From JAWLBY01 sp041687455 (lineage in GTDB: Bacteria; Pseudomonadota; Gammaproteobacteria; Xanthomonadales; Xanthomonadaceae): 60,740 nucleotides of DNA. The DNA lies in contig JAWLBY010000023.1 in assembly GCA_041687455.1 (NCBI GenBank), forward strand, positions 1 to 60,740, given 5' to 3'. The notes under the pieces are model-generated. The model was not told where the DNA came from, searched no databases, and was given only the letters and a program-made list of their open reading frames with translations. Both the position numbers and the translations under genes were made by a program. The first letter of the stretch is position 1. Each line of letters opens with the position of its first letter. This document shows, piece by piece, positions 16,719 through 25,239 of the stretch.

Positions 16719-18941
16719 GTGACCAAGGCGTTTCGTTTGAACGTGCTGTGCGCCAGCCTGGCGCTGGCGATGGCCGGCACCGCGATGGCGGCCAACACCG
16801 ACCAGGATCGCGTCTGGATCAAATTCAAGCAGGGCGGGCGTGGCAACGTCGAGCAGGCAGTCGCCGCCGGCGGTGGCCGCATCCACCACAAGTTCGACAA
16901 CCTCGACGCGATGGCGGTCAGCATGCCGCGCCAGGCGCTGAACGGTCTGCGCAACAACCCGAACGTCGAATATATCGAGGAAGACGTCGTGCGCCAGCCG
17001 ATGGCGCAGACGGTGCCGTACGGCATCCCGATGGTGCAGGCGCCGGAGGCATGGGCCGCTGGCGGTGATGGCACCGGCATCCTGGTCTGCGTGATCGATT
17101 CCGGTGTCAACGCAAACCACGAAGATCTCGGCAACATCACCGGCGGCTATCCGACCGGCTGGAACAGTGACACCTGCGGTCACGGCACGCACGTCGCCGG
17201 CTCGATCGCCGCGCTGAACAACAGCACCGGCGTGGTCGGCGTGGCGCCGAACGTGTCGTTCTACATGGTGCAGGTGTTCAGCGGCTCGTCCTGCGGCTGG
17301 AGCTACAGCTCGACGCTGGTGGATGCGGCCAATCGCTGCGCCCAGCAGGGCACCAGCCTCGGCAAGCGCGTCGTCATCAACATGAGCCTCGGTGGCGGCG
17401 GTTCCAGCACGACCGAGAGCAACGCGTTCCAGAGCCTGTACGACAGCGGCAATGTGCTGTCGATCGCTGCGGCCGGCAATGACGGCAACAGCACGATGAG
17501 CTATCCGGCCTCGTACAGCAGCGTCGTGTCGGTCGCGGCGATCGATGCGAACAAGGCCAAGGCCGATTTCTCGCAGTACAACAGCGCGGTCGAACTGTCG
17601 GCGCCGGGCGTCGGCATCCTGTCGACGATGCCGTTCACCGATGCCAGCGTGTCGGTCGCCGGCTCGAGCTACATGGTTGCGGCGATGGACGGCACGTTCC
17701 AGGGCTCCCGTTCGGGCGCGCTGGTCGACGGCGGCCGCTGCGCCAGCGCCGGTGCGTGGTCCGGCAAGGTCGTGCTGTGCGAGCGCGGTGACATCGCCTT
17801 CGCCGACAAGATGACCAACGTGCAGAACGGCGGCGGCGTCGCGGCGATCATCTACAACAACGTGTCCGGTGGCTTCGGAGGCACCCTGAACGGGGCCAGT
17901 TCGACGATCCCGACGGTCAGCATGTCGCAGGAAGACGGCCAGTACCTGGTCGGTAACCAGATCGGCAGCACCGCGGCGGTCAGCACCGTGATGCAGAGCC
18001 CGGCCAGCGGCTACGGCTCGATGGACGGCACCTCGATGGCTACCCCGCACGTGGCGGGCGCTGCCGCTGCGGTGTGGAGCAGCAACCCGACCGCGACCGC
18101 GGCCGAAGTGCGCGCGGCGCTGACTTCGACTGCCGAGGATCTCGGAACGGCTGGTCGCGACAACAACTTCGGCTATGGCCTGATCCGCACTGCCAATGCG
18201 ATTGCCGCGCTCGGCGGTGGTGGTGGCGGTGGCGGTGGTGGTGGCGAAGAGCCGCCGCCGTCCGGCAACGAACTGGCCAACGGCGTTGCCGTCGGCAACC
18301 TGTCGACCAGCACCGGTGGCGAACTGCAGTACACGATGACGGTACCGGCTGGTGCCAGCGACCTGTCGTTCGCGATCTCCGGTGGCAGCGGCGACGCCGA
18401 CCTGTACGTCAAGTTCGGCAGCGCGCCGACCTCGAGCAGCTACGACTGCCGTCCGTACTTGACGGGCAACAGCGAGACCTGCTCGTTCGCGACTCCGCAG
18501 GCCGGGACCTACTACGTCATGCTGAAGGCCTACTCGAGCTTCTCCGGCGTCAGCCTGGTCGGCAGCTACAGCGAAGGCAGCGGCGGTGGCGGTGGCACGG
18601 AACCGACGTTCTTCGAGAACACCGGCAACTACACGATCGCCGACCGGAAGACCGTCGAGAGCCCGATCAGCGTCGCCCGCAGCGGCAACGCCCCGAGCAC
18701 ACTGACCGTCAACGTCGACATCAAGCACACCTACATCGGTGACCTGAAGGTCGACCTGATCGCTCCGGACGGCAGCAGCTACAACCTGCACAACCGCACC
18801 GGCGGCAGTGCCGACAACATCATCGGCAGCTACACGGTCAATGCGTCCAGCGAAGTGGCCAACGGCACCTGGAAGCTGCGCGTGTACGACGCAGCCAGGG
18901 GCGACACCGGCTACATCGATAGCTGGAGCCTGCAGTTCTGA
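16719..18941 (+). CDS. Secreted subtilisin-like protease (S8) with PA, PPC and P domains
   Basis: 740 residues from GTG 16719, with GGGGTG 5 bp upstream. Order: signal peptide (1-24); I9 propeptide (~32-92, ending NPNVEYIEEDV); S8 catalytic domain with D127 (VCVIDSGV), H155 (CGHGTHVAGS) and S439 (GTSMATPHVA); a PA domain inserted between His and Ser (~325-425, with GKVVLCERGDIAFADK); a glycine run; a PPC domain (~525-640, DADLYVKFG … YYVMLKAYSS); a second glycine run; and a P/proprotein-convertase domain at the end (IGDLKVDLIAPDG … YIDSWSLQF). It is a complete secreted endopeptidase whose PPC and P domains are usually trimmed or bind substrate. A close paralogue follows directly. Confidence 0.95.
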   Translation: MTKAFRLNVLCASLALAMAGTAMAANTDQDRVWIKFKQGGRGNVEQAVAAGGGRIHHKFDNLDAMAVSMPRQALNGLRNNPNVEYIEEDVVRQPMAQTVPYGIPMVQAPEAWAAGGDGTGILVCVIDSGVNANHEDLGNITGGYPTGWNSDTCGHGTHVAGSIAALNNSTGVVGVAPNVSFYMVQVFSGSSCGWSYSSTLVDAANRCAQQGTSLGKRVVINMSLGGGGSSTTESNAFQSLYDSGNVLSIAAAGNDGNSTMSYPASYSSVVSVAAIDANKAKADFSQYNSAVELSAPGVGILSTMPFTDASVSVAGSSYMVAAMDGTFQGSRSGALVDGGRCASAGAWSGKVVLCERGDIAFADKMTNVQNGGGVAAIIYNNVSGGFGGTLNGASSTIPTVSMSQEDGQYLVGNQIGSTAAVSTVMQSPASGYGSMDGTSMATPHVAGAAAAVWSSNPTATAAEVRAALTSTAEDLGTAGRDNNFGYGLIRTANAIAALGGGGGGGGGGGEEPPPSGNELANGVAVGNLSTSTGGELQYTMTVPAGASDLSFAISGGSGDADLYVKFGSAPTSSSYDCRPYLTGNSETCSFATPQAGTYYVMLKAYSSFSGVSLVGSYSEGSGGGGGTEPTFFENTGNYTIADRKTVESPISVARSGNAPSTLTVNVDIKHTYIGDLKVDLIAPDGSSYNLHNRTGGSADNIIGSYTVNASSEVANGTWKLRVYDAARGDTGYIDSWSLQF

Positions 18942-18965
18942 TACTGCGCGACAGCGAGTGACTCG

Positions 18966-18995
18966 AGCCCCGGCCTTGTGCCGGGGCTTTTTTTT
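18966..18995 (+). terminator. Rho-independent terminator of the first subtilase gene
   Basis: GCCCCGGC (18967-18974), loop CTTGT, GCCGGGGC (18980-18987), then eight T. It starts 25 bp after the stop codon. Confidence 0.95.
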
Positions 18996-19445
18996 GGTTC
19001 ATCGCACCTTGCCGGTCCGGCGGGTGATGCGGGTGCCATCAGGGGCTTCGTTGCGGTGCCGCAGGGCTGCGATCGGCGGCGGGGCGGCAACGCGCGAAGT
19101 GGTTTCAGCCGGAATCGAGCTTGCCGCGGATCGGGGAAACCTAAACGGTTCCGTAACGAGCGTGGGCTGGCAGCCTTCAGCGCACTTGACAACGCGCTGT
19201 CGAATTCGGAAGTGCCGCTCATTGCCGAAAATGTACCGTTGGTCGGTTGCTGAAAATGCGATTGGGTGCTCAAAGATGCGGCTAACACACGGATTTTGCA
19301 GCTATATGAACGAATACGTAACAGATCGCTCTTGTGCGCCGCACCATTGTGCTCTGGTTCACAGTGTTACGGTTCGCTCCGCTACTCGGACACCTTCGGG
19401 CACACGGATGAACGCATGCCCGACTTCTTCGTAAAGGGGTAACAC
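18996..19445 (+). other. Intergenic region before the second subtilase, no gene seen
   Basis: 450 bp. The second half is AT-richer (around 19210-19340) than the genes and likely carries the promoter of the second subtilase. Its ribosome site is AAAGGGG at 19433-19439. No RNA gene or convincing short gene was found. Confidence 0.4.
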
Positions 19446-21239
19446 GTGATCAAGGCAACTCGACTGAACGCCCTCTGTGCGGGCATTGCGCTGGCAATGG
19501 CCGGCTCCACTTTCGCCGCCGACGGCGACAGCGCCCGCGTATGGGTCAAGTTCACGCCGGGCTCCAAGGGCAATGTCGAAAGCGCGCTGCGCGCGGCCGG
19601 CGGCCGGGTCCACCATACCTTCGACGACCTCGGCGCGTTCGCGATCAGCGTGCCGCCGCAGGCGCTGAATGGCCTGCGCAACAATCCGAACGTCGAGTAC
19701 ATCGAGGAAGACGCCGTGCGCTTCCCGATGGCGCAGACGATGCCTTGGGGTATCCCGATGGTGCAGGCGCCGGATGCCTGGGCGCTCGGCGGTGACGGCA
19801 CCGGCGTGCTGGTCTGCGTGATCGACTCGGGCATCAACGCGCAGCACGAGGACCTCGGCAACATCACCGGCGGCTATCCGAACGGCTGGAACAGCGACAC
19901 CTGCGGTCACGGCACGCACGTCGCCGGCTCGATCGCTGCGCTGAACAACAGCACCGGCGTGGTCGGCGTGGCGCCGAACGTGTCGTTCTACATCGTGCAG
20001 GTATTCAGCGGCTCGTCCTGCGGCTGGAGCTACAGCTCGAGCCTGATCGACGCCGCCAATCGCTGCGCCCAGCAGGGCACCGCGCAGGGCAAGCGCGTCG
20101 TCATCAACATGAGTCTCGGCGGCGGTACCTCTAGCACGACCGAGAAAAACGGCTTCCAGAACCTTTACAACAGCGGCAACGTGCTATCGATCGCCGCGGC
20201 CGGCAACGATGGCAACACCCGGATGAGCTATCCGGCCTCGTACGACAGCGTCATGTCGGTGGCTGCGATCGACAGCACCAAGACGCTGGCCAGCTTCTCG
20301 CAGCGCAACAGCCAGGTCGAGATCGCTGCGCCGGGCGTCGATGTGCTGAGCACGATGCCGTTCACCGAAGCGGCGGTGACCGTGTCGGGCCAGAGTTTCA
20401 TGGTCTCGTCGATGGAAGGCACCTACCAGGGCAGCGCCAGTGCGGCGCTGGTCGACGGCGGTCGCTGCACGTCGACCGATGGCGCGTGGTCCGGCAAGGT
20501 GGTGCTGTGCGAGCGAGGTGACATCGCGTTTGCCGACAAGAACACCAACGTGCAGAACAGCGGCGGCAAGGCGACGATCATCTTCAACAATGAGCCGGGC
20601 AGCTTCGGTGGCACGCTGAACGGTGCGGCCTCGACCATTCCGTCGGTCAGCATGTCGCAGGAGGATGGCCAGTTCCTGCGCGCCAACCGGATCGGCAGCA
20701 CGGCGTCGGTCAGCACGGTGTTCACCAGCCCGGCCAACGGATACGGACTGATGAGCGGTACGTCGATGGCCACTCCGCACGTGTCCGGCGTGGCAGCGGC
20801 GGTGTGGAGCACCAGTCCGACCGCAAGCAATGACGAAGTCCGCGCGGCGCTGACCTTGACCGCGGAAGACCTCGGTTCGGCTGGCCGTGACAGCAGCTAC
20901 GGCTACGGACTGGTCCGCACGGCCGACGCGATCATGGCCCTGGCCGGTAACGGTGGTGGCGGCGGCGGTGGCGACGGCGGTGGCGACGGTGGCGGAGCCA
21001 CGGTCGACCTCAGCGCCAGTGTGTTCAAGGTCAAGGGCAAGGTCAGCGTCGATCTGAGCTGGAGCGGTGCGACGTCGGGCAATGTCGACATCTTCCGCAA
21101 CGGCAGCAAGATCGCGACGACCGCCAACGACGGCGCGCATACCGACAACACCGGCCTGAAGGGCGGCGGCAGCCTGACCTACAAGGTCTGCGAGGCTGGT
21201 ACCTCGACCTGTTCGGCGGACGTTACCGTCAACTTCTGA
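19446..21239 (+). CDS. Secreted subtilisin-like protease (S8), paralogue with Ig-like tail
   Basis: 597 residues from GTG 19446 behind AAAGGGG. Domain order matches the first copy up to the catalytic serine: signal peptide, I9 propeptide, D127, H155, inserted PA domain and S440. After the glycine-rich linker (~505-522) the PPC and P domains are absent; instead there is a single ~75-residue beta-sandwich of the Ig/fibronectin kind (VDIFRNGSKIATTANDGAHT … LTYKVCEAGTSTCSADVTV). The catalytic region is very similar to the upstream paralogue, including long stretches of nearly identical DNA, while the ends differ. The two genes are a tandem duplication with C-terminal domain replacement and have separate leaders and terminators. 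Confidence 0.95.
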   Translation: MIKATRLNALCAGIALAMAGSTFAADGDSARVWVKFTPGSKGNVESALRAAGGRVHHTFDDLGAFAISVPPQALNGLRNNPNVEYIEEDAVRFPMAQTMPWGIPMVQAPDAWALGGDGTGVLVCVIDSGINAQHEDLGNITGGYPNGWNSDTCGHGTHVAGSIAALNNSTGVVGVAPNVSFYIVQVFSGSSCGWSYSSSLIDAANRCAQQGTAQGKRVVINMSLGGGTSSTTEKNGFQNLYNSGNVLSIAAAGNDGNTRMSYPASYDSVMSVAAIDSTKTLASFSQRNSQVEIAAPGVDVLSTMPFTEAAVTVSGQSFMVSSMEGTYQGSASAALVDGGRCTSTDGAWSGKVVLCERGDIAFADKNTNVQNSGGKATIIFNNEPGSFGGTLNGAASTIPSVSMSQEDGQFLRANRIGSTASVSTVFTSPANGYGLMSGTSMATPHVSGVAAAVWSTSPTASNDEVRAALTLTAEDLGSAGRDSSYGYGLVRTADAIMALAGNGGGGGGGDGGGDGGGATVDLSASVFKVKGKVSVDLSWSGATSGNVDIFRNGSKIATTANDGAHTDNTGLKGGGSLTYKVCEAGTSTCSADVTVNF

Positions 21240-21263
21240 TCGGCGATACGGTTGCGATATCGA

Positions 21264-21290
21264 GGGCCCGCTTCGGCGGGCCCTTTTCTT
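21264..21290 (+). terminator. Terminator of the second subtilase gene
   Basis: GGGCCCGC-TTCG-GCGGGCCC (21264-21283) followed by TTTTCTTT, 24 bp past the stop. Confidence 0.92.
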
Positions 21291-21712
21291 TGGTGCGCCC
21301 GGCACGGGCGCACCCCGGGAGACGCGAACCTTCCCACGAGCGGACCACGAGCGAGCGGGGAGCGCAGTGACGTGCGTGAGCCGGAGGCGTGGCTCCGCGC
21401 GCCCGGAGGTGTCGTGAAAGGGGGGGGGCGATGGTCGGCTACCATCGCCCTTTCCCGACGGACGCTTGGTTTCCGGGGCATCAGTGAAGTTCTCGGCGCA
21501 ACCTCAGGTAGATGAACGGTTCATCGCGGACCGACCGACGCGCTGATCGCGGTTGCCGTGATCAGTCCGATACCGCCGGCACGCGCTTTGATCCCGAGCA
21601 CGTCAGCGCGCGTCCAACTGTGTTTTATGGGCAGAGAGGCATCGGTCGCGGTTCATGTGTCCGCGGCGCGGCTGGCGCCAGAATCGACCCGGATGTCACA
21701 GATCCCTTGCCG
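21291..21712 (+). other. Intergenic region before phrB with a G9 tract
   Basis: About 420 bp without a recognisable gene. It contains an unusual run of nine or more G (around 21420-21428) leading into the hairpin at 21426-21450. Frames that cross this region into the photolyase gene start upstream of the real N-terminus and are not coding. Confidence 0.4.
21426..21453. terminator. Perfect 10-bp hairpin in the subtilase-photolyase gap
   Basis: GGGCGATGGT (21426-21435), loop CGGCT, ACCATCGCCC (21441-21450), then TTT on the plus strand. It may be a second, bidirectional terminator. Confidence 0.55.
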
Positions 21713-23137
21713 ATGCATACCGCGATCGTCTGGTTTCGCAACGACCTGCGCCTGGCCGACAACGCTGCCGTCGACGCCGCCTGTCGCGCTGCCGAGCGGA
21801 TCGTTCCGGTCTGGATCGACGATCCGGCAGCCGAGGGCGACTGGCCGGCTGGCGCCGCGAGCCGTGCCTGGTTGGCGCGGTCGCTGGCCGCCCTCGACGA
21901 GCGCCTGCGCAGCGTGGGCAGCCGGTTGCTGCTGCGCCGCGGCGATACGCTGCAGGTGCTGCGGAACCTCGCCGCCGAGTCGGGTGCGGCGGGGATTCAC
22001 TGCAACCGCCGCGTCGAGCCGGCGTGGATCGCAACCGATGCGCGCGTCGAGGCCGGCCTCGACGTGCCGCTCCATCGCCACCACGGCAATCTGCTGGCGG
22101 CGCCGGAAACCGTCTCGACCGGGCAAGGCACGCCGTACCGCGTATTCACGCCGTTCTGGCGGCGGCTGTCGGCCGAGCTCGAGATGCTCGCCGAGCCGCT
22201 CCCGGCGCCAACCCGGATCGCCAGCCCCGAGCTCGATTCGCTGCCGCTCGATGCGCTCGGCCTGACGCCCGCGCCTCGCTGGGACCTGCCGTTCTGGCAG
22301 CACTGGACGCCCGGCGAGCTCGGCGCGCAGGCGCTGCTCGAACGCTTCGTGCTGACGTCGGCCGCGCGCTACGAGGCGCTGCGCGACCGGCCGGACCGCC
22401 ACGGCACGTCGCGGTTGTCGCCCCATCTGCATTTCGGCGAGATCAGCCCGCGACAGATCGCCCGCGCATTGCTCGACGCCATGCTCGACGGTTTCTGTGC
22501 CGACCCGGGTCCGTTCCTGCGCGAGCTTGGCTGGCGCGAGTTCGGCCAGCACCTGCTGTTCCACTTCCCGGAGTCGACCCGGCACGACCTCAGTCCGCGC
22601 TTCGCCGGCTTCCGGTGGCGGGACCCCGAGTCGGGACTGCTCGACGCGTGGCGACGCGGCCTGACCGGCGTGCCGATCGTCGATGCCGGCATGCGCGAGC
22701 TGTGGCAGACCGGCTGGATGCACAACCGCGTGCGGATGATCGTCGCGAGCTTCCTGACCAAACACCTGCGCATCCACTGGCTGCACGGCGCGCGGTGGTT
22801 CTGGGACACCCTGGTCGATGCCGATCTCGGCAACAACTCGCTCGGCTGGCAGTGGAGTGCTGGTACCGGTGTCGATGCGGCGCCGTACTTCCGGATCTTC
22901 AATCCGGTCACGCAGGGACGCCGGTTCGATCCACTGGGCAGATACGTCACGCGCTGGCTGCCGGCGCTGGCGAGTTTGCCGGCCGAAGTCGTCCACGCGC
23001 CATGGACCATCGAGTCGAGCTCGCCGCCGGCGGGTTACCCGGCCCGGCCGATTGTCGATCTCGAACAGGCCCGGCGCGATGCGCTGGCCGCGTGGCAGGC
23101 CAGCGTGGCGGGCGGGCCGGGGCCGTCCGCGCGTTGA
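21713..23137 (+). CDS. phrB: Deoxyribodipyrimidine photolyase (class I CPD)
   Basis: 474 residues from ATG 21713, where the family N-terminus TAIVWFRNDLRLADN begins. The antenna domain runs to about 125; the FAD domain shows TSRLSPHLHFGEISPRQIAR, FLRELGWREFGQHLLFHFPE, GVPIVDAGMRELWQTGWMHN, RMIVASFLTKHL and the flavin-binding block DLGNNSLGWQWSAGTGVDAA. It repairs cyclobutane pyrimidine dimers in light. WSDGAT and deaminase genes follow rightward after 53 bp; joint transcription is possible but the functions are unrelated. Confidence 0.95.
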   Translation: MHTAIVWFRNDLRLADNAAVDAACRAAERIVPVWIDDPAAEGDWPAGAASRAWLARSLAALDERLRSVGSRLLLRRGDTLQVLRNLAAESGAAGIHCNRRVEPAWIATDARVEAGLDVPLHRHHGNLLAAPETVSTGQGTPYRVFTPFWRRLSAELEMLAEPLPAPTRIASPELDSLPLDALGLTPAPRWDLPFWQHWTPGELGAQALLERFVLTSAARYEALRDRPDRHGTSRLSPHLHFGEISPRQIARALLDAMLDGFCADPGPFLRELGWREFGQHLLFHFPESTRHDLSPRFAGFRWRDPESGLLDAWRRGLTGVPIVDAGMRELWQTGWMHNRVRMIVASFLTKHLRIHWLHGARWFWDTLVDADLGNNSLGWQWSAGTGVDAAPYFRIFNPVTQGRRFDPLGRYVTRWLPALASLPAEVVHAPWTIESSSPPAGYPARPIVDLEQARRDALAAWQASVAGGPGPSAR

Positions 23138-23190
23138 CGGTCCGGCGACCGCGCGGGCACCATCGGGCGAGCAGCGGTGGAGGTCGGGGC

Positions 23191-24669
23191 ATGTCGGAGC
23201 GGGCGCAGCAAAGCGGAGACATTCACCGTGAGCCGATGGCCAAGGTCGACACCGCCTGGTTGCGGATGGAACGGCCGACCAACCTGATGATGATCACCGG
23301 CGTGCTGATCCTGACCGAGCGGCTCGATCTGCAGCGGCTGCAACAGGTCATTGCACGGCGCTTCCTTGCCTATCCGCGGTTCCGGCACAAGGCGGTCGAC
23401 CTTAACGGGACGACGATGTGGGAGCAAGACGATTCGTTCGATCTCGATCGGCACGTGGTTGCGGCCCGACTGCCGGACCCGGCCGGGCAGGCCGAGCTGC
23501 AGGCGCTGGCCAGCGAGCTGGCGTCGACACCGCTCGATCGGGCCCGGCCGCTGTGGCAGTTCCACCTGGTCGAGCGCTGTGACGGCGGCAGCGCCGTGGT
23601 CTGCCGGATCCATCACTGCTATGCGGATGGCATCGCGCTGGTCCGGGTGATCCTGTCGATGACCGATCCGACCCGCCGGGCGCGCGCCGCGGCGGTTGCG
23701 ACCGGCCCCGTGCCCGAAGCAGCGCGCGAGGTGCCCGCGGCCGCGCACGGACTCGGCCTGCTGCAGGAGCCGATCGAGCTGGCCTGGAAGGTCGGCGGCA
23801 AGATCGTCGAAACCGGCCTCGATCTGTCGCTGCACCCGACCCATGCGGCCGCGATGGCGCTCGATGGCGGCCAGATCGCCACCGACCTGGTGCATGCACT
23901 GAGTCTGCCGGACGACCCGGACACACTGCTGCGCGGTGAACTCGACACCGGCAAGCGCTGCGCCTGGGCCGAACCGCTCGATCTCGACGAGGTCAAGGCG
24001 ATCGGCCGGGCGATCGGCTGCACCGTCAACGACGTGATGCTGGCTGCCGCTGCCGGCGCCTTGCGCAGTCACCTGCTCGGACGCGGCGAAGCGGTCGACG
24101 GCCTGACGATCCGTGCCACCGTGCCGGTCAATCTGCGACCGCTCGATCAGGCGCACCAGCTCGGCAACCAGTTCGGACTGGTGTTCCTCGATCTACCGAT
24201 CGGCGAGCACAATCCGATCCGCCGGGTCGAGCTGGTCGCCGAGCGCATGTGCGAGCTCAAACAGTCTAAGCAGGCACTGGTCACGTACGGTGTGCTGGCC
24301 GCGCTCGGGATGGCGCCGATGCCGGTGCAGAGGATGGTGACCGACATGTTGAGCCGCAAGGCCAGTCTGGTCGCAACCAACGTGCCCGGGCCGCAGGTGC
24401 CGCTGTACCTGGGTGGAGCGGCGATCGGCGCGATGGTGAGCTGGGTGCCGCAGACCGGTGGCATCGGTCTCGGCCTGAGCATCCTGAGCTACCACGGCAA
24501 GATGCACTTCGGCATCATGGCCGACCGCCGCCGGGTGCCCGATCCGGACGACATCACTCGGCGTTTCAGACCCGAGTTCGAGAAACTGCTGTATGCCACG
24601 CTGATGGAGGACTGGTCGACACCGGTCCGTTCCGAAAACTGCGCCGCGACCCTGGCTCACTATGGCTGA
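23191..24669 (+). CDS. Wax ester synthase/diacylglycerol acyltransferase (WS/DGAT) family
   Basis: 492 residues from ATG 23191, with GGAGG about 8 bp upstream. The acyltransferase motif HHxxxDG is present as H141-H142-C-Y-A-D-G147. Other family marks are MSxxDxxW-like DTAWLRMERPTNLMMITGVL near the N-terminus, RPLWQFHLVE, the PVNLRP motif (VPVNLRPLDQ) with GNQFGLVFLDLPI, and the late NVPGPQVPLYLGGAAI. The enzyme joins acyl-CoA to long-chain alcohol or diacylglycerol to make storage lipid, probably at the inner membrane. The next gene starts 8 bp before its stop. Confidence 0.93.
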   Translation: MSERAQQSGDIHREPMAKVDTAWLRMERPTNLMMITGVLILTERLDLQRLQQVIARRFLAYPRFRHKAVDLNGTTMWEQDDSFDLDRHVVAARLPDPAGQAELQALASELASTPLDRARPLWQFHLVERCDGGSAVVCRIHHCYADGIALVRVILSMTDPTRRARAAAVATGPVPEAAREVPAAAHGLGLLQEPIELAWKVGGKIVETGLDLSLHPTHAAAMALDGGQIATDLVHALSLPDDPDTLLRGELDTGKRCAWAEPLDLDEVKAIGRAIGCTVNDVMLAAAAGALRSHLLGRGEAVDGLTIRATVPVNLRPLDQAHQLGNQFGLVFLDLPIGEHNPIRRVELVAERMCELKQSKQALVTYGVLAALGMAPMPVQRMVTDMLSRKASLVATNVPGPQVPLYLGGAAIGAMVSWVPQTGGIGLGLSILSYHGKMHFGIMADRRRVPDPDDITRRFRPEFEKLLYATLMEDWSTPVRSENCAATLAHYG

Positions 24670-25114
24670 CTTCACCGCCGACCCGTTCCTGCGTGCCGCG
24701 ATCGACGAAGCGCGGATCGGCCGTGCCGAGGGCGGCATTCCGATCGGCGCGGTGCTCGTGCATGAAGGCCGCATCATCGGTCGCGGCCATAATCGCCGCT
24801 TGCAGCGTGGCAGCTCGGTGCTGCACGGCGAGATGGACGCGCTGGAAAACGCCGGTCGCCTGCCGGCGGCGGTCTACCGCGAATGCACGCTGTACACGAC
24901 GCTGTCGCCGTGTCCGATGTGCAGCGGCGCGATCCTGCTGTACGGCATTCCGCACGTCGTGATCGGCGAGAACCGCACCTTCCTCGGCGAAGAAACCCTG
25001 CTCGCCAGCCGTGGTGTCGAGCTCGAAGTCCGCGACGATGCCGAATGCATCGAGCTGATGCGCGAATTCATTGCTGCCGAACCGGCGCTGTGGAACGAGG
25101 ACATCGGCGAGTAG
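24662..25114 (+). CDS. Cytosine deaminase, fungal Fcy1-like
   Basis: 150 residues. The zinc site has H55-G-E57 (VLHGEMDALENAGRL) and P-C84-P-M-C87 (LSPCPMCSGAILLYGI). The whole protein follows the yeast cytosine deaminase pattern: GGIPIGAVLVHEGRIIGRGH near the start, LYTTLSPC, GENRTF, and the ending FIAAEPALWNEDIGE that corresponds to the yeast C-terminus. It would turn cytosine into uracil, or act on a related base. It overlaps the acyltransferase gene by 8 bp, implying coupled translation despite unrelated chemistry. Confidence 0.88.
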   Translation: MADFTADPFLRAAIDEARIGRAEGGIPIGAVLVHEGRIIGRGHNRRLQRGSSVLHGEMDALENAGRLPAAVYRECTLYTTLSPCPMCSGAILLYGIPHVVIGENRTFLGEETLLASRGVELEVRDDAECIELMREFIAAEPALWNEDIGE

Positions 25115-25227
25115 CCGGGATCGGCGATTGGGGATTCGGGATTCGGTCGAGCGGGTTCCGGGCAGTCCGAGTTGCGGTGAGCGCGCGGTGGCACGCCGGC
25201 CGACTCCCGACGATTCCCGATTCCCGG
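25115..25227. repeat. GGGATTCGGG-type repeat pair
   Basis: Runs of CGATTGGGGATTCGGGATTC (from 25125) and, inverted, CGATTCCCGATTCCCGG (25211-25227) flank about 60 bp of other sequence. They fill the gap between the convergent deaminase and ABC transporter genes. The same pair occurs at 46986-47177. Confidence 0.75.
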
Positions 25228-25239
25228 TGCCTTACGCGG

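Noticed and set aside
21655..24669. A 1000-residue photolyase-acyltransferase fusion
   Set aside because: The first half of that frame is out of phase with the photolyase; the real acyltransferase starts at 23191 with its own ribosome site.
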